63,873 nucleotides of DNA from Dicyema japonicum (taxonomy: Eukaryota; Dicyemida; Rhombozoa; Dicyemidae): the NCBI GenBank assembly GCA_011109175.1, contig RDEW01000044.1, positions 163,397-227,269 on the forward strand. Direction: 5' to 3'. Of the stretch, positions 1 through 11,072 are shown piece after piece. The notes below the pieces were generated by a model that saw only the letters and a list, made by a program, of their open reading frames with translations, was not told where the DNA came from and searched no databases. The translations under genes and the position numbers were made by a program. Every line of letters starts with the position of its first letter. Within the stretch, counting starts at the first letter, position 1.

Positions 1-87
1 CTTTCTCCTTGACAAATCTGCAATCAGGAATAGTGAATATGTTTTCTTCGCCCTCTTTGATGTGGAATCTTATTATATCAATAATCT
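1..87 (-). CDS. possible partial exon at window edge
   Basis: On the minus strand this stretch is open and reads like ordinary soluble protein (IIDIIRFHIKEGEE then PDCRFVKEK). It follows a pyrimidine-rich tract and a CAG that could serve as a splice acceptor. It runs off the left end of the window, so neither the rest of the gene nor its function can be seen. No family is recognised. It is too short to exclude chance. Confidence 0.25.
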
Positions 88-206
88 GTCGTAACGCGTA
101 AATTAAAAAATAAACCCACGTCTCTTAAATTCTGCCGAAAGAGGAGCGTCGTGGCCGACGTAACAGTGATAAGTCTAGGTTTCTCAAATTGGCGTGCTGA
201 AATAAA

Positions 207-401
207 ATGCGAATAAGCAGGAAAAAATCCAAGATGCAAACGCGTCCCTTAATTTTATGTTCATCATTTCATCGTGAAGACAATTGTATATTATGTTTTA
301 AACCAGGCATATCTAAAGATTTTTCTACAGTAGACGACATTTTGGAGGACCTCGTCATTAAAATTAAACTACTAGAGAAAGCAGTAGATTTCTGTCAATG
401 A
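207..401 (+). CDS. small uncharacterised ORF
   Basis: A 64-codon ORF from a true ATG to TGA. It contains three cysteines (CSS, CILC) and an acidic-hydrophobic C-terminal helix (TVDDILEDLVIKIKLLEK). Composition is protein-like, but no family is recognised and no splice sites clearly extend it. It could be a terminal exon. The following 850 bases show nothing coding. Confidence 0.25.
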   Translation: MRISRKKSKMQTRPLILCSSFHREDNCILCFKPGISKDFSTVDDILEDLVIKIKLLEKAVDFCQ

Positions 402-1589
402 AGTTATATCGACAGGTCGTGGTTGTGCGATTTCTGTTTAGTCAGGAGACGTTCATGAGCTTAAACCTTCTTTTAACTTTAGCAAATTTTATTATTAAAG
501 GAATGTAAAGAATGTATAATTTTAGGTTTCTTACCACCAGTCCTGCAATAGCTTGGACTCTCCTACTGCGACCTTAACGCTTCTATGGTTCATTCAGTTT
601 GAGACGTACAAGTCAATGATGACATCCCCTTTCGGTAGTTTGCCATTCTGTTATTTCTCTTATCGACACTAATAGAAAATCCTCGTCATCATATAAAGTC
701 TTGTAAGCAGTTTGTGACATTCTTGATCCCTGTAATCCGTGGTTTTTAAAAAGAAAGATGAAACACTTTTAGTATGCAATGTAATAGCACTATTCAAATC
801 CATAGAGAAGTGACAGAATGACCGTAAGTGAAAAAATAAACGAAAACATCCGTTTCGAGTTTGGTGTGCTTTTTACTTTCTGAGTTTAAAGTTTTTTAAA
901 AGCTGTTCCGAGATACTTCAGGCATTCCATACTATCGATTCCACATAGGGAGCCTTGCTGATTCCCTTTCCATTTCCGCTGAAGAATCTTGCATTAGATT
1001 TTTACTAACAACTTTTCCTTGGAGACCAAACGAGACTCACTTTGTCGAATTCAGTAACAAATTTCATTTTCTTGAAAATAATAATAAAAGTCGATTTCAG
1101 TAAAATTAAAAAATCAATAATTAAAAATCCTAAGCACAATTTAGCGATAGGTTGAGATCCACTGGTTTATACAATAATTGTATAAAGTATCTGACATAAA
1201 AATTTTCAAGCCTAAATAAAAAAGTAATTCTTGCAGTTATAGTTACCCCTCCAGTGGAATGGGGGAGACCTCATGATCATTTTTATAATAATAGTAATAA
1301 TTTTCGCGTCACCCTGGCAGATGAGAAAAGTGGATTAAATGGGACTATTCTAATAAAGCTGAATAAAAGAAAGAACAGAAGAATAGAAAAGAAATCTGAA
1401 CAAATTGCCAATGGAAAAAATCTAATCAACAGATTATTGTTTATGATGACATGAGAAGTACTAAAGACAACGAACTCAGCTTTATTTACTAGAAAAATAA
1501 TTTATTTAATATCTAGTATCACCGACAAAATTTATTTATTTAACAACCTAAGACCACGGTAAACCAAACTAATTATCACGTGATCCAAT
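402..1589. other. no recognisable gene
   Basis: AT-rich sequence. The only notable item is a short motif at about 1243-1269 (CCCCTCCAGTGGAATGGGGG) that recurs, inverted and slightly changed, at about 22258-22280. A 66-codon frame following it starts at GTG and is low complexity, so it is not called. Confidence 0.5.
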
Positions 1590-1990
1590 GCATTCCAACA
1601 GCGACCTCATTTTTGGCCTGTTCGTTCCTTGCCCGCGCAAGACCATTCAGGATGGCTTATGGTTTAGTCGCATAAGGGCCTCCAGAGGCGTCGGTCCGGT
1701 AAGATGATTTCCACAAATCCAACGCTCAGTAAATCTGAAAGTCCTTTTTTTGCATTTCCTCGATATCTTCATATAAGACATGGACGATCCCCACGATGCG
1801 AATGATAAGCGTGGATCACTGTACTGTTTGTACACCGGGTGAGTACCAATCTTTCATATTGCCGATAAAATTTTTACTACGTTCAGTTTCTTTTCGCATT
1901 TCGAAAGAATGTTTTATACGTGTGGTGTCAGACATAGATTCACATCAAATGTCACAACCAAGATCGTATGAAATCAGTTGAAATGGATGT
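1590..1990 (-). mobile_element. LINE-A fragment, amino-terminal part
   Basis: On the minus strand one frame runs through this interval with three stops. Segments such as ARARNEQAK match, in order and spacing, pieces at 9640-9740 (+) and 18840-19140 (-). The 1845-1960 part also matches 10230-10330, directly upstream of the intact RT of the main LINE-A copy. Repetition at three other sites and linkage to an RT identify it as decayed retrotransposon. The function of this part is unknown; it may belong to an N-terminal RNA- or DNA-binding domain. Confidence 0.5.
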
Positions 1991-2763
1991 CTACCTTATT
2001 TAGCTTCAAGGTGACTGTCTTCTTTCCTAGTAATTCGTCAGAGGTTAAAAGGGACTTTTTACCATCTTTTCTAGTCCAGTCCAGGTAGTCCTATGTCCCC
2101 CATTATGATCGATTTCCGAATTACAAATAAAATAATCAAGCTTATTACAGAAATGTAAAAATGTAAAGGACATTCCTGACATATTCCTTCTCCCCTAGCA
2201 TGCCTGCCCATATAAGGTTCTCTCCAAGAATAATGACCCACTTTTGCTTTCCATCTCTACGTAAAAACGTCATAAACCAGACTTTAAGATCAGAAGAGGT
2301 AGTTCGTCCGAGTTTGAAGACACCCTCGCTGTCGTGGAGGTGTAGATTATGGATATAAAGTCAATATCTGTCCTCCCACTTAATCTGAAGTAGTAATATT
2401 CTGTCAATAACTATTATGCACAACAAAGCAAAGTCCGTAGTGGTTGCGAAATTGGTTTAGTAGAATAAGTCTAAACTCTCTGTAATTCTCTACTCCATCG
2501 TTCACTTTAGACTCCTGTATGTTTCACAATATAAGGTTAATCATTTATTAAATACGCCCTTTTCAGCTTTTCCTATAACTATCGAACATTGATTGACGCT
2601 AGTGTTATTAGATTATTAGATATGTGTGAAAAAATACATACTTTTTAAGAACCACGTCACAGGTTCAAACAAAAAAACCAGAATATATTAAGTTATTTAT
2701 TTTATTTTTATTAAATTAAATCAATCATTTTATTTAATATAACAAAAGAAACATATATGTTTA
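1991..2763. other. no recognisable gene
   Basis: AT-rich and without long open frames. The first 60 bases weakly resemble 19100-19150, suggesting that the flanking LINE-A copy extends a little further. Nothing else is supported. Confidence 0.5.
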
Positions 2764-2880
2764 ATCAACGAGAAAAGTTATGGCCAAGACAAAAGATCGG
2801 AATAGCCATACTCCGAGGGAACTCGTTCGCAATCCACGCAGCAGGCTTCCTCAACTGACATTTGTTTAATTGTTAAAAAA
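2764..2880 (+). mobile_element. LINE-A 3' end, short truncated copy
   Basis: 117 bp nearly identical to 43074-43190. Its translation (IAILRGNSFAIHAAG) matches the C-terminal end of the main LINE-A ORF (LAILRGNSHAVRAA), followed by a stop and a short A-rich 3' tail. This is the expected product of heavily 5'-truncated reverse transcription. Only two or three mismatches separate the two copies, so both look fairly recent. Confidence 0.7.
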
Positions 2881-3940
2881 AATTTTGTTAATAAAAAAAA
2901 TATATATATAACAAACAAAAAAATATAACAAACAAAAAATTTTTATATAGATATTAGCAAAATTACCAAGAATTAAACGTAATAAGCGAATCCTTGTGAT
3001 GTCAACGTTATCCTGGTGACTACTCGATTAAACATTTATGTTTAATTCGTATGTTCTTCTTTTCCCTTCTTCTACTTGAGTTGCGTCATGCAATCTCTTA
3101 GTCTCAGGTGGTGCCCAATCCAGGGTAAATGAAAAAAGAGAATGTGTTTTCACAACTGCTCGGAATGGAAGTCTTGTGTGACATTATAAGGACTCTGTTT
3201 CTGTGAGTGAAAATTGATAATATTAATTAGTTGTTAACTTTTAACTTCTTTTTAGGTGTATCCGGAGTTCATATTAGATGGGGATCCAAAGGAGAATACT
3301 ATAGGATTCTAAAATCAAACACTAAGATGACTCAAATTCTTTAGTCCTAACGCTCTAACTACCTAAAAATTATCTCTAACACTTACATTTACATCATTAA
3401 AATAAAACATAAAACAATTTATAAGTTTCATAATTTTTAATTGTAAAAAATGTTTCTTAGTTACATTGCTTATATTAAAGTCTACCATGTCTTTAACGAA
3501 GAGATACACAGTTGTGTAAGAGTTATCCTATAATGCCATTTTTCGATTGAATAAAAATTCTATTCTAGCCAAATGATTCAAGTTATGTTTTCCTTAATAT
3601 TAAGAAAACTCAATGTGTACGAGAATTGTTTGTCGTTTCAGTTCTTCTTCCTTATTTGAAAAAAATACGTGACCCCAGATTATGTCATTATGCAGTAAGC
3701 AAATTCTCGTACTTGCACGGATGTTAATTCGTCTTCCATCATCTTACAACAAAGGATCCTAAATAAATCTTACTCTAATCTCTGGGCGACGTTCTTCATG
3801 GACTATCCTGATGAGAGTTCTAAGAATTCCCTCCAGACTAACACGATACAGGACTGGGTGACTCTGCTCAGTTTACGCCTTTCTTCGGCATTATCGAGAT
3901 TGTGATAGAAAGAGGTCTATTGCCGTTACCTTAAAACTAA
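2881..3940. other. mostly non-coding, AT-rich
   Basis: Begins with A- and TA-rich low complexity, then sequence without convincing frames. A 3' splice-like TTCTTTTTAG at about 3246-3255 precedes a short protein-like stretch (VYPEFILDGDPKENT), which could be an orphan exon. There is no support beyond that. Confidence 0.4.
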
Positions 3941-4363
3941 CATTCGCTCTTTTATAGAAGGAATTCACATTCTGGACTTCTTTTAACTGAATACGAGAGA
4001 TTCGAACTTTACAAAAGGAAGCTAAAGTTCTCCGCATTAAGAGAGCTGTTTGTTCGAGGTTATTCTAAGGTGAAACCCAAGCTGGCATTAAGGCACTTTC
4101 TTTTGGAGATCAATGATAAAATTAAATTACCTAAGTTACGAACGGGATTTCGTCTGGAAGACTTCCCTAAGTAGTCCACCACGTCTTGTTTTCGGCCAAA
4201 CCTTTTCGTTTTCGATTTGAATGTAATCTTAGTGAGCCAGATTGCGGTCGCGTTCGTCTTCAGGATGTTGGCTGCCAAAATTACCTCCCGATATTATATT
4301 CGTCTTGTAAAAAAGAGTTCGACTCAGATATCAAGTCACAATTCACTCCGTTCGAATATTTAA
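3941..4363 (+). pseudogene. coding relic of unknown family
   Basis: One forward frame stays open for 140 codons except for a single TAG at 4172-4174. It is charged and helical before the stop (TEYERFELYKRKLKF, ALRELFVRGY, LEINDKIKLPKLR) and hydrophobic after it. It lies immediately upstream of a decayed LINE-A RT on the same strand, so it may be the region before the RT of that copy. No specific domain is recognised. A minus-strand frame overlapping it looks like a shadow. Confidence 0.35.
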
Positions 4364-4439
4364 AAACCACAATATTTGCGAGGACAATTTCTTGTCAAAT
4401 TGGATTTTAGGAAAATTTTATTGGGAGAGATAACATTAA

Positions 4440-5045
4440 GGAGTTGTGTGCGGAAAAGTCTCTTAATATTTTCGAAACAGTCACCCATTCCTATAGTGAA
4501 CATTTATCTCTACTTTTAAACGACTACCAAATCCTCTTGTCCTCTAAGAGGTAGCAAGAATAATCCCCATTGATCTTTATTTTCTGCCTTACAATCGATA
4601 AAATCACTAAACTTTTTCGCTCGATCCTAAATCTATGGTATCTAAAGATCCAGTTCTCTGAGTATCCCCAAATATTGTCTTCCGATATTCGAAGGTATTG
4701 ATTCCAGCCTTGTCAGAAGCAAGTTTAGAATTTAACAAAAATAAATTCGAAATATTCAATTGTGGACTTTTCGATGATAAGGGAATTTTCATGATCTACA
4801 GTATTTTTACGACATTACTGGCAAGAAAAAATTCTACTACTGATAAAGACCTTTTGATTCTTGAATCTCTAATCACTAAGAGTGTGATGACGAGAAAAAT
4901 ATAACAAGTAACGCTTACTTGAAGGAATTCTCTTTCGATTATTTTTACTCTACTCACATTATTTCTTCAAGGAGCAGTCTCACTATACAGAGGATTGAAT
5001 ATATCCTCCTGAGCCCGACGGCTGTGTAGGCATAAAGCCAGAGAT
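4440..5045 (+). pseudogene. LINE-A reverse transcriptase, decayed
   Basis: The translated order follows the RT at 10335-11072. A region matching VNYSYGKPSSLL comes first, then a degraded QQGDP block, then NLWYL where the intact copy reads NIWYLDDA, then PALSEASLEFN versus PALSEVGLQLN, NCGLFDD versus NCGLADD, and finally LTIQRIEYIL versus LNIQRISYLL. The catalytic YLDD is lost (YLKI) and there are several frameshifts and stops, so the copy is dead. Minus-strand ORFs here are shadows. Confidence 0.7.
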
Positions 5046-5423
5046 TTCCGAAAACGGTTGGGTCCCTCGAAGAGCACAGGATAAAATGGCGAGAGTGATA
5101 AGATATCACCTGATTAGTTCGGTTATTATTAACTTCTATCTTTGTGTTTCTTGGGGTTATAAAGTCGAACACTGTTTTGGGACACGAATTTCTACCAATT
5201 TTTGAATATATGAGCAAACTTATTGACCCCGCTTTGGGGCATTATAATTTATTTAATTATTTTCGATTAAACAATTATTTTATTTATAATATACATTACA
5301 AATGTGCTTTTAATTATTTTTCATTGTTGTTACTGTTAGATGCTTGTTAAACTCAGTTTTGACACTAAAATTATATTTTCCTGGCCAACTTTTTGTCTGG
5401 AAGACGTGGAAGAGTAGTCAGTG

Positions 5424-5866
5424 GTGATCACGAATCTAGATCACGATTACTACCGAACGGGGTACCCAGGGGGTCTCCACTTTAACCAATTCTATTCAAC
5501 CTATTCCTACACGACCTACCTAATAATGGAGACCAAGATTCCCTGCTATTATTTTACGCAGACGATGTAGTCATTGCAATACAGAACCGCTCGACGCAAG
5601 TCGCATCCGTTAAAACTCAGACAAATTTGAATACTCTCCACGATTGGATTGTTGGCATCGACTAACGATTTCTGCAACCAAGTCTATCTGTTCCACATTC
5701 ACGTCGGACCGTCGTTCCATGGATGAACCGAGTCTTTTTATTGGTCCCACTCGGATTCCAGTGACAAGGTCCCACACTCCCCTTGGAGTCAAGTACGACA
5801 GCCTTCTCAATTTAACTCCCACGAAACAGACATGATTACCAGGGCCTCCAAAAAGTTAACGTTATA
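5424..5866 (+). pseudogene. LINE-C reverse transcriptase fragment
   Basis: Reads in order GVPRGSPL, an in-frame TAA, PILFNLFLHDLP, LLLFYADDVVIAIQNRS, a stop, then SICSTFTSDRRS and LGVKYDSLLN. These are RT palm motifs 4 and 5 (YADD at about 5544-5556) and the start of the thumb of a jockey/R1-like LINE. The same thumb sequence occurs on the minus strand at 27657-27960. It is truncated on both sides and abuts an oppositely oriented LINE-B piece. Confidence 0.75.
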
Positions 5867-6050
5867 CGCGCCCTTGTTCGGAGGATCTCAGGAACATGGA
5901 CATGTCGCCAACGTTCATTAAGGATGTTGTCCATTCTTTTGATTTCCGTTTTGGCCCGGTTAACGATGAGGAACCATTCCCCCAGTTTGTCCGGTGCATT
6001 TTCCAGCAGATGTGTGAGAGCTTCTGTATCCTTGGATATAAAATCCACAA
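5867..6050 (-). pseudogene. LINE-B reverse transcriptase fragment
   Basis: The minus strand encodes MDFISKDTEALTHLLENAP, then LGEWFLIVNRAKTE. This corresponds to the segment just after YADD in the LINE-B copy at 15395-15967 (VDLISEDKEVLENLLEKAP...LGKWFLTVNREKTE). About 60 codons remain, wedged between a forward LINE-C piece and a forward LINE-B piece. Confidence 0.7.
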
Positions 6051-6051
6051 A

Positions 6052-7440
6052 AAATCCTGAGGAACTGGATGACTTCTACTGTCAACTATTGAGGACGTAC
6101 TCGGAATACGAATCTTCGTCGTTGATATTTATTGCCTGGGACTTTAACGCTAATGTTGGGATGCGACGGAGTGGAGAGGAATCGTTCATCGGCAGGCATG
6201 GACGGGGGTGGAGAAACACCCCGGGAACACTACTGGCCAATTTCTGTCAAGCGAATGATCTTTAGGAAACACTGCCTTTATGAACCCAGCTCGCCACAGG
6301 AGCACATGGACTGGCCATAGAACGAACTCGGAAAACAAAAGTGTCAATATTTATAATCAAATTGATTACATCATTTGTCGGACCAAGGACAAACACCTAC
6401 TGAATGATGCCCGTTCTTATGGAGGGTCGATGATAAATAGTGACCATAAAATGGTTATTGGCAAGTTCTCCTTGAAGAAATACTACATTGGTAGGAAGAC
6501 TCCTTATTACTGGCAAAACAACAACGAGAAACATGGATACAGAGTCTAAACACGACGGATATACATATCAAAGACAAACTACGAACTGAACGAAATATTA
6601 TCAAGAGAAGAATCATGAAGCTTAATAATGAACACTCGAAGGATGTCTTCCTATCACATCTTAGAGAGCTGGAACAACTAAAGGACAATGCACAAATGTT
6701 CGCTGCAGTCCGACTAATGCGAGGAAAGAAAAAAGCGACAGTACATGTTATGGATGAGAAGGGGAAACTTATCTTAAAACCAGACGTACAGATCGAATTG
6801 ATTGCTGCCCATTTTGAAAAACTGTTCAATGCGAACGGCCAAGAACTGGCCCCTTTCATCGGAGAACCGCGGATGCTGGAAACAATTATCACATCTAAGG
6901 AAGTTCAGAGTGCGTGCAGTAAGCTAAAGAATCACAGGAGCGCTGGACCAGACAACATCCCTCCCGAACTGCTGAAATATGGACCTATGCGTCTATTCGA
7001 AACCATTGCGACATTGTTAAATGGAATGTTTACATCCAACTCTGTCCTACCACTGGGGAAAGGGACATTGATACCTATACAAAAGCCTAACAAACCAAAG
7101 GGACCACTAGAAAGCCTACGCCCAGTCATATTGTTAAACACATTACGAAAAGTTCTTGCATCTGTTGCTTTGGATCACTTAAAACATCCTGCAGGAAATT
7201 ACCTATCAGCATGCCATAGTTGATTTCGTGAAGGAAGGTCGACAGCGGACATTCTGTGGAGCCACAGGTGGCGGTGTGCAACGGCTCAAAGATACAAAAA
7301 TGCCACGACCATCCTGGGGATCGATATGTCAAGAGCTTTCGACACCATTAGCCGACACAAGCTAATGGTTGTCCTTCATCAATTTGTGACCAATCATTGC
7401 TACGGATAATCAGAGTACTTCTCTCAAGTCTGAACTGTCA
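6052..7440 (+). pseudogene. LINE-B endonuclease and RT, truncated
   Basis: The 5' part encodes the C-terminal half of an apurinic-type endonuclease: IFIAWDFNANVG (the usual D.NA motif), IGRHGRG, YNQIDYIICR and the SDH motif (NSDHKMVIGKF). After a connector come RT motifs in one 202-codon frame (6615-7223): GPDNIPPELLKYG, LIPIQKPNKPKGP and SLRPVILLNTLRKVL. After a TGA follow FREGRSTADILW and GIDMSRAFDTISRHKLM. The copy stops before the YADD motif. EN nicks target DNA and RT primes cDNA there in intact members. Stops and frameshifts make it inactive. Confidence 0.85.
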
Positions 7441-9076
7441 GTCCCATTTTGAGGAAGTTAGTTTTTCTCATTTTGAGGAAGTTTCGGCGACGTTCCTTAA
7501 GGTATTTCATGATTGGGGGACGATTAGTGTTCTCCGCAGTAACGAGGTAGACGTCTTTTTCGACTATTTCAATAGAATCCTGAGACATCGATTTTGTAAA
7601 ACCTTCAGTTTACTCTGTGCCTATATTGATAAAAGAGCAATCCATGCAGCACAGGCGTACTCGATACTAGGTAGAACACATTGTTTGTATAATTCTTTTT
7701 TGTGCTGAGGTAAACGCATTTCATGTGACTTTTCTGATGATACATTCAGACGGTTCTTCAGGAACCAAAGACCCATCAGGTTTAGTAGATCTTGCACGGA
7801 CCATGTCGCCTCCTTGATTCTTCGCTTTTCGTTTAAAATAAGAATGAGTAAATTCTTAAATATTTATTTTATATTTTAAAATTTTTTTTAAATTGCTATT
7901 TTAATTGAAAAAAGATGTAAATAGTAAGCTGAACCAAGAAGGCGAATTAGGATACTTTAAGCTTATGCTATATACAACTTTCATGCTGTTCTGTCTAAAT
8001 AACATAATTACAGTATAACCCGATTCAGTATTATCTTCGCGATTATTTTTAGTAGTCTGTTACTCAAAGTAGAAGTTTTACTGTGCGTCGTAGGCTCTAG
8101 TCCATAGGACTAGATGAAATGTATCTCCCACGCTCACGATAAAAAAACTTTTCTGCGTTTATCAGACGTGAGTAATGAAAATCTCATTTCCGTTAAAACA
8201 GAAGTTAACCACAATTAAAAGCATCACCGTCACTCAAACTCAGTGATTGAAGTCGTCTTCCTCGTTGTTGGGCCGCCTTTTGTTGAACAAGTAGTTGTAC
8301 TGATAGTTGACGAAGTGGTACCTCATTTTCAACTTTTTAGCTTTTGAGTGAGTTCTCGTTTCTGATGTCTCACGTTTTGCAAAAAATCTAATTGCACGAG
8401 CATGTTTAGATTTTACTAAAAGTTGAAAGATTAAGCCTCTTCACAGTTCGAAATTCAAAAGATTCACTGAGCTGATGATTTGTAACAAAACTCAATTTGT
8501 TTTCCAAATTTGTTCCTAATCCTTGTTTTAAACAAAAAATACAATTCCATTCAAAATATCAAGTTCCATATAGAATTCCTATATCAAGGACTTTTTCATT
8601 GGGACACTCCTTCCTTGTGAAGTCGTCGAAATTGACACAAATATTCTACCGAATAATGTCTTTGAAATAATTTTGCTAAAATTTTAAAATACAACAAACT
8701 TTTTAAAATAATAAATTTAATCAAAATCTAAAACTTTAAGATAAAATTACATTGTTGTAAAGACTATGTAGCATCAAGGTTCCTTCAACCTTTAAATTCC
8801 CAACACATAGATTCTTTGTTAGTTTTAAATCCCTGAGGATAAGTAAGGATTCCAATTAGGATCTTCAACAATGAAGTTCTTTAACTGTTCCGATATATCG
8901 CAGCTAGTCTTTAACTGAGAATTTTATATTCTTAGAAATGGTTATTCTCATTGAAGCCATTAATCCACCATGGTAACCAAACAAATGTGAAATAGACCAT
9001 TAAACTTACATATTACATGCAATCGAGATATTTATTTCTGATCAGTAAGACAGTATATTAGAAACAATGATTAACA
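7441..9076. other. mostly non-coding; weak minus-strand coding signal
   Basis: A duplicated TTTTGAGGAAGTT sits at 7445-7485. On the minus strand, about 8222-8520 has protein-like open stretches (TNLENKLSFVTNHQLSESF; FNKRRPNNEEDDF), and 7740-7830 has another (MVRARSTKPDGSLVPEE). I could not join them with consistent splice sites. They may be orphan exons. Confidence 0.3.
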
Positions 9077-9084
9077 CACTAATC

Positions 9085-9237
9085 CAGTGGTTCCCAACCT
9101 TTTTGAGGGCACGTAACCCTATCGACATTTTTCATTTTATACCGAACACCTAAATATAGTTTTTAACAATTATCAGAATTTTACTAATATAAAAAAAGAA
9201 TCCCTAAGTGTCGCAGAACCCAGGTGGGAAAACACTG
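9085..9237. mobile_element. 153-bp hAT-type MITE
   Basis: The element starts CAGTGGTTCCCAACC and ends GGTGGGAAAACACTG, giving imperfect terminal inverted repeats that begin with the CAGTG typical of hAT transposons. It is flanked by 8-bp direct repeats, CACTAATC at 9077-9084 and CTCTAATC at 9238-9245 (7 of 8 identical), the length hAT transposases generate. There is no internal coding capacity, so it would depend on a transposase elsewhere. Confidence 0.75.
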
Positions 9238-9245
9238 CTCTAATC

Positions 9246-9599
9246 TATTAAAGGTTGATCGGGCGATCCATGAACTTCCAAGATAATAGGAGAGATGTAA
9301 GAAAAAAATATTTTATGTCCATGTTAGCTGAGGCTTCCAAATACATTCTCAATACAGAGATAAAGAGAATTTAATGAGTTCCGAATTTCAGTAGAAGACA
9401 TGCTTGTTAAATAATAATTCACACAAAATATGAGAGATATTCTGAATTGTTATTCTAAATTAAGCTAGATGTGTTTTTAGTAAATTGAACCATGCATCTC
9501 TTACGCATGTGATATCTGGGGCCTTTAATCTTTTGGACAAATGTCTTGGAGATCGAGGCTATCCGAAAAAAGCCTCCAAAATCACGGAACTCTGGATTC
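9246..9599. other. no recognisable gene
   Basis: AT-rich spacer between the MITE and the first recognisable part of the LINE-A copy. I see no coding signal. Confidence 0.5.
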
Positions 9600-10334
9600 T
9601 GAAGAGTTCCAGCTCCAATTCCTCTTGAAGCCATGAAATGAATTAATCATGGAACGCGTTGTCGTGACTACGAAGATCCAATCACTTGGCCGATACGTGC
9701 TTGTGTGGGGTCGAAGGAAAAGCATCGGGCCAAAATGAGGTGCCTGTTAGAGCATGCTGGGATCACGTTATTAGTTAGTTTGTGTAACCGTGGTTTCTGG
9801 TGTTATTATTATTTAGTAGGGTTTATACTAATATTAAACACAATCACATTAACTATTATCCCATGTGTGCAGCTTCAACAGATGATCCTTTGAGTTCTGT
9901 CAATTTTGGCCGGAACGAGATTCGAATTAGATCTTAAGCGCATCTGTCTTTGTGAAGAATTTTAGTTTCCAATGTTTCGAATCCGTCAGGTCGATCATCC
10001 CCAATGACAAAGACTTTTATCCTTAAATATAATCCGCGATAGAGGTACGTCACCAACTCGACTTTTCGACAAAATGACTAATGCTATTTAAAATTCTATT
10101 CATAACAAGTAGACCGCCGTATTCACGCTCTTCTGGTACTCGGATTGCTAAGAAGCATGACTTGGGTCTGAGACTGAAGAGGCCAAATTTTTCTGAGAGT
10201 ATGTATCAACACACGTAACGTCCTAAAACAGGTTATATTCATATTCCCGATAAAATTTTTTCTGCGTTCATTTTTTTACACTTCAAAAGCATATTTTATA
10301 CGTGTGGTGATAGACAAAGATACTTATCAAGTGT
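9600..10334 (+). mobile_element. LINE-A upstream region
   Basis: Degenerate sequence upstream of the best LINE-A RT. 9690-9760 encodes AKMRCLLEHAG, shared with the fragments at 1.6 and 18.9 kb. 9860-10240 matches 55380-56060 (for example the ACAGATGRTCC and GACYTGGGTCYGAGA blocks). 10230-10330 matches 1845-1960. It is therefore the N-terminal or 5' region of the same element. No intact ORF remains; the 9705-9893 frame is a chance remnant. Confidence 0.55.
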
Positions 10335-11072
10335 ATGGTAAAACTGGACATCAAGAACGCTTTTAACAGCTTAAGAAGAGACTGCATTCTGGAGGCCTGC
10401 AAGGAAAGATGTCCGTACATATTTGAACTGGTCAATTATTCATACGGAAAACCTTCATCACTATTGCACGGGGATTTCATAGTTCCATCGTCCTCAGGTG
10501 TTCAACAGGGCGACCCCTTCGGACCACTGCTGTTCTCCCTCGGCATTGAGAGGATCACGAAGCTCTCTAGATGCCCACTCAACATCTGGTACCTCGATGA
10601 CGCTGTCTTAGGAGGTCCCCCGGAAACGGTCTTCCAGGACTTAGAAGTACTCATCCCCGCGCTGTCCGAGGTGGGTCTTCAGTTGAATATAACGAAATGT
10701 GAAATAACAAACTGTGGTCTTGCTGACGATGACTTCTCTTCAATTGTTCAAAAATTTTACTCCTCGTTTCCCGGTGGGATTTCGACCCCTGAAAATGAAA
10801 TGATTTTTCTTGGATCCCCGATCACTAGTAATGCGATGAACCATGTCCTCCTTGACAAAAAACGACTCCTATGCGATTCGCTGGAAAGATTACAGCTGCT
10901 GGACTTGCACACAGCACTATTTCTATTGAAAAGAAGTCTCAACATCCAGAGAATCTCCTATCTACTAAAGACAGCTCCATATTATTCTGAACTGGAGCTG
11001 CTCGAGAATTTTGATTTGTCTCTCCTCAGCTCGACGGAGCTTTCGGGGGCTTCCACTGAGAGCGGAGCTTAG
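10335..11072 (+). CDS. LINE-A reverse transcriptase, best copy
   Basis: A 245-codon ORF carrying the RT core. MVKLDIKNAFNSLRRD is motif A with its aspartate, GVQQGDPFGPLLF is motif B', and WYLDDAVLGG is the catalytic YLDD (about residues 85-90). Further on come LQLNITKCEITNCG (thumb entry) and LNIQRISYLLKTAPYYS. In intact relatives the enzyme makes cDNA at a nicked target. The frame begins inside the RT domain, so the visible start is a truncation point. It ends at a TAG where relatives carry Trp (SGAWLNALP type), and the next frame continues the protein. Confidence 0.85.
   Translation: MVKLDIKNAFNSLRRDCILEACKERCPYIFELVNYSYGKPSSLLHGDFIVPSSSGVQQGDPFGPLLFSLGIERITKLSRCPLNIWYLDDAVLGGPPETVFQDLEVLIPALSEVGLQLNITKCEITNCGLADDDFSSIVQKFYSSFPGGISTPENEMIFLGSPITSNAMNHVLLDKKRLLCDSLERLQLLDLHTALFLLKRSLNIQRISYLLKTAPYYSELELLENFDLSLLSSTELSGASTESGA

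Noticed and set aside
1254-1454. 66-codon ORF
   Set aside because: It starts at GTG, is Lys/Asn-rich low complexity, and has no support from repeats or neighbours.
2881-2945. A/TA-rich tract as a regulatory element or origin
   Set aside because: It is simple low complexity next to a LINE-A poly(A)-like tail, with no further structure.
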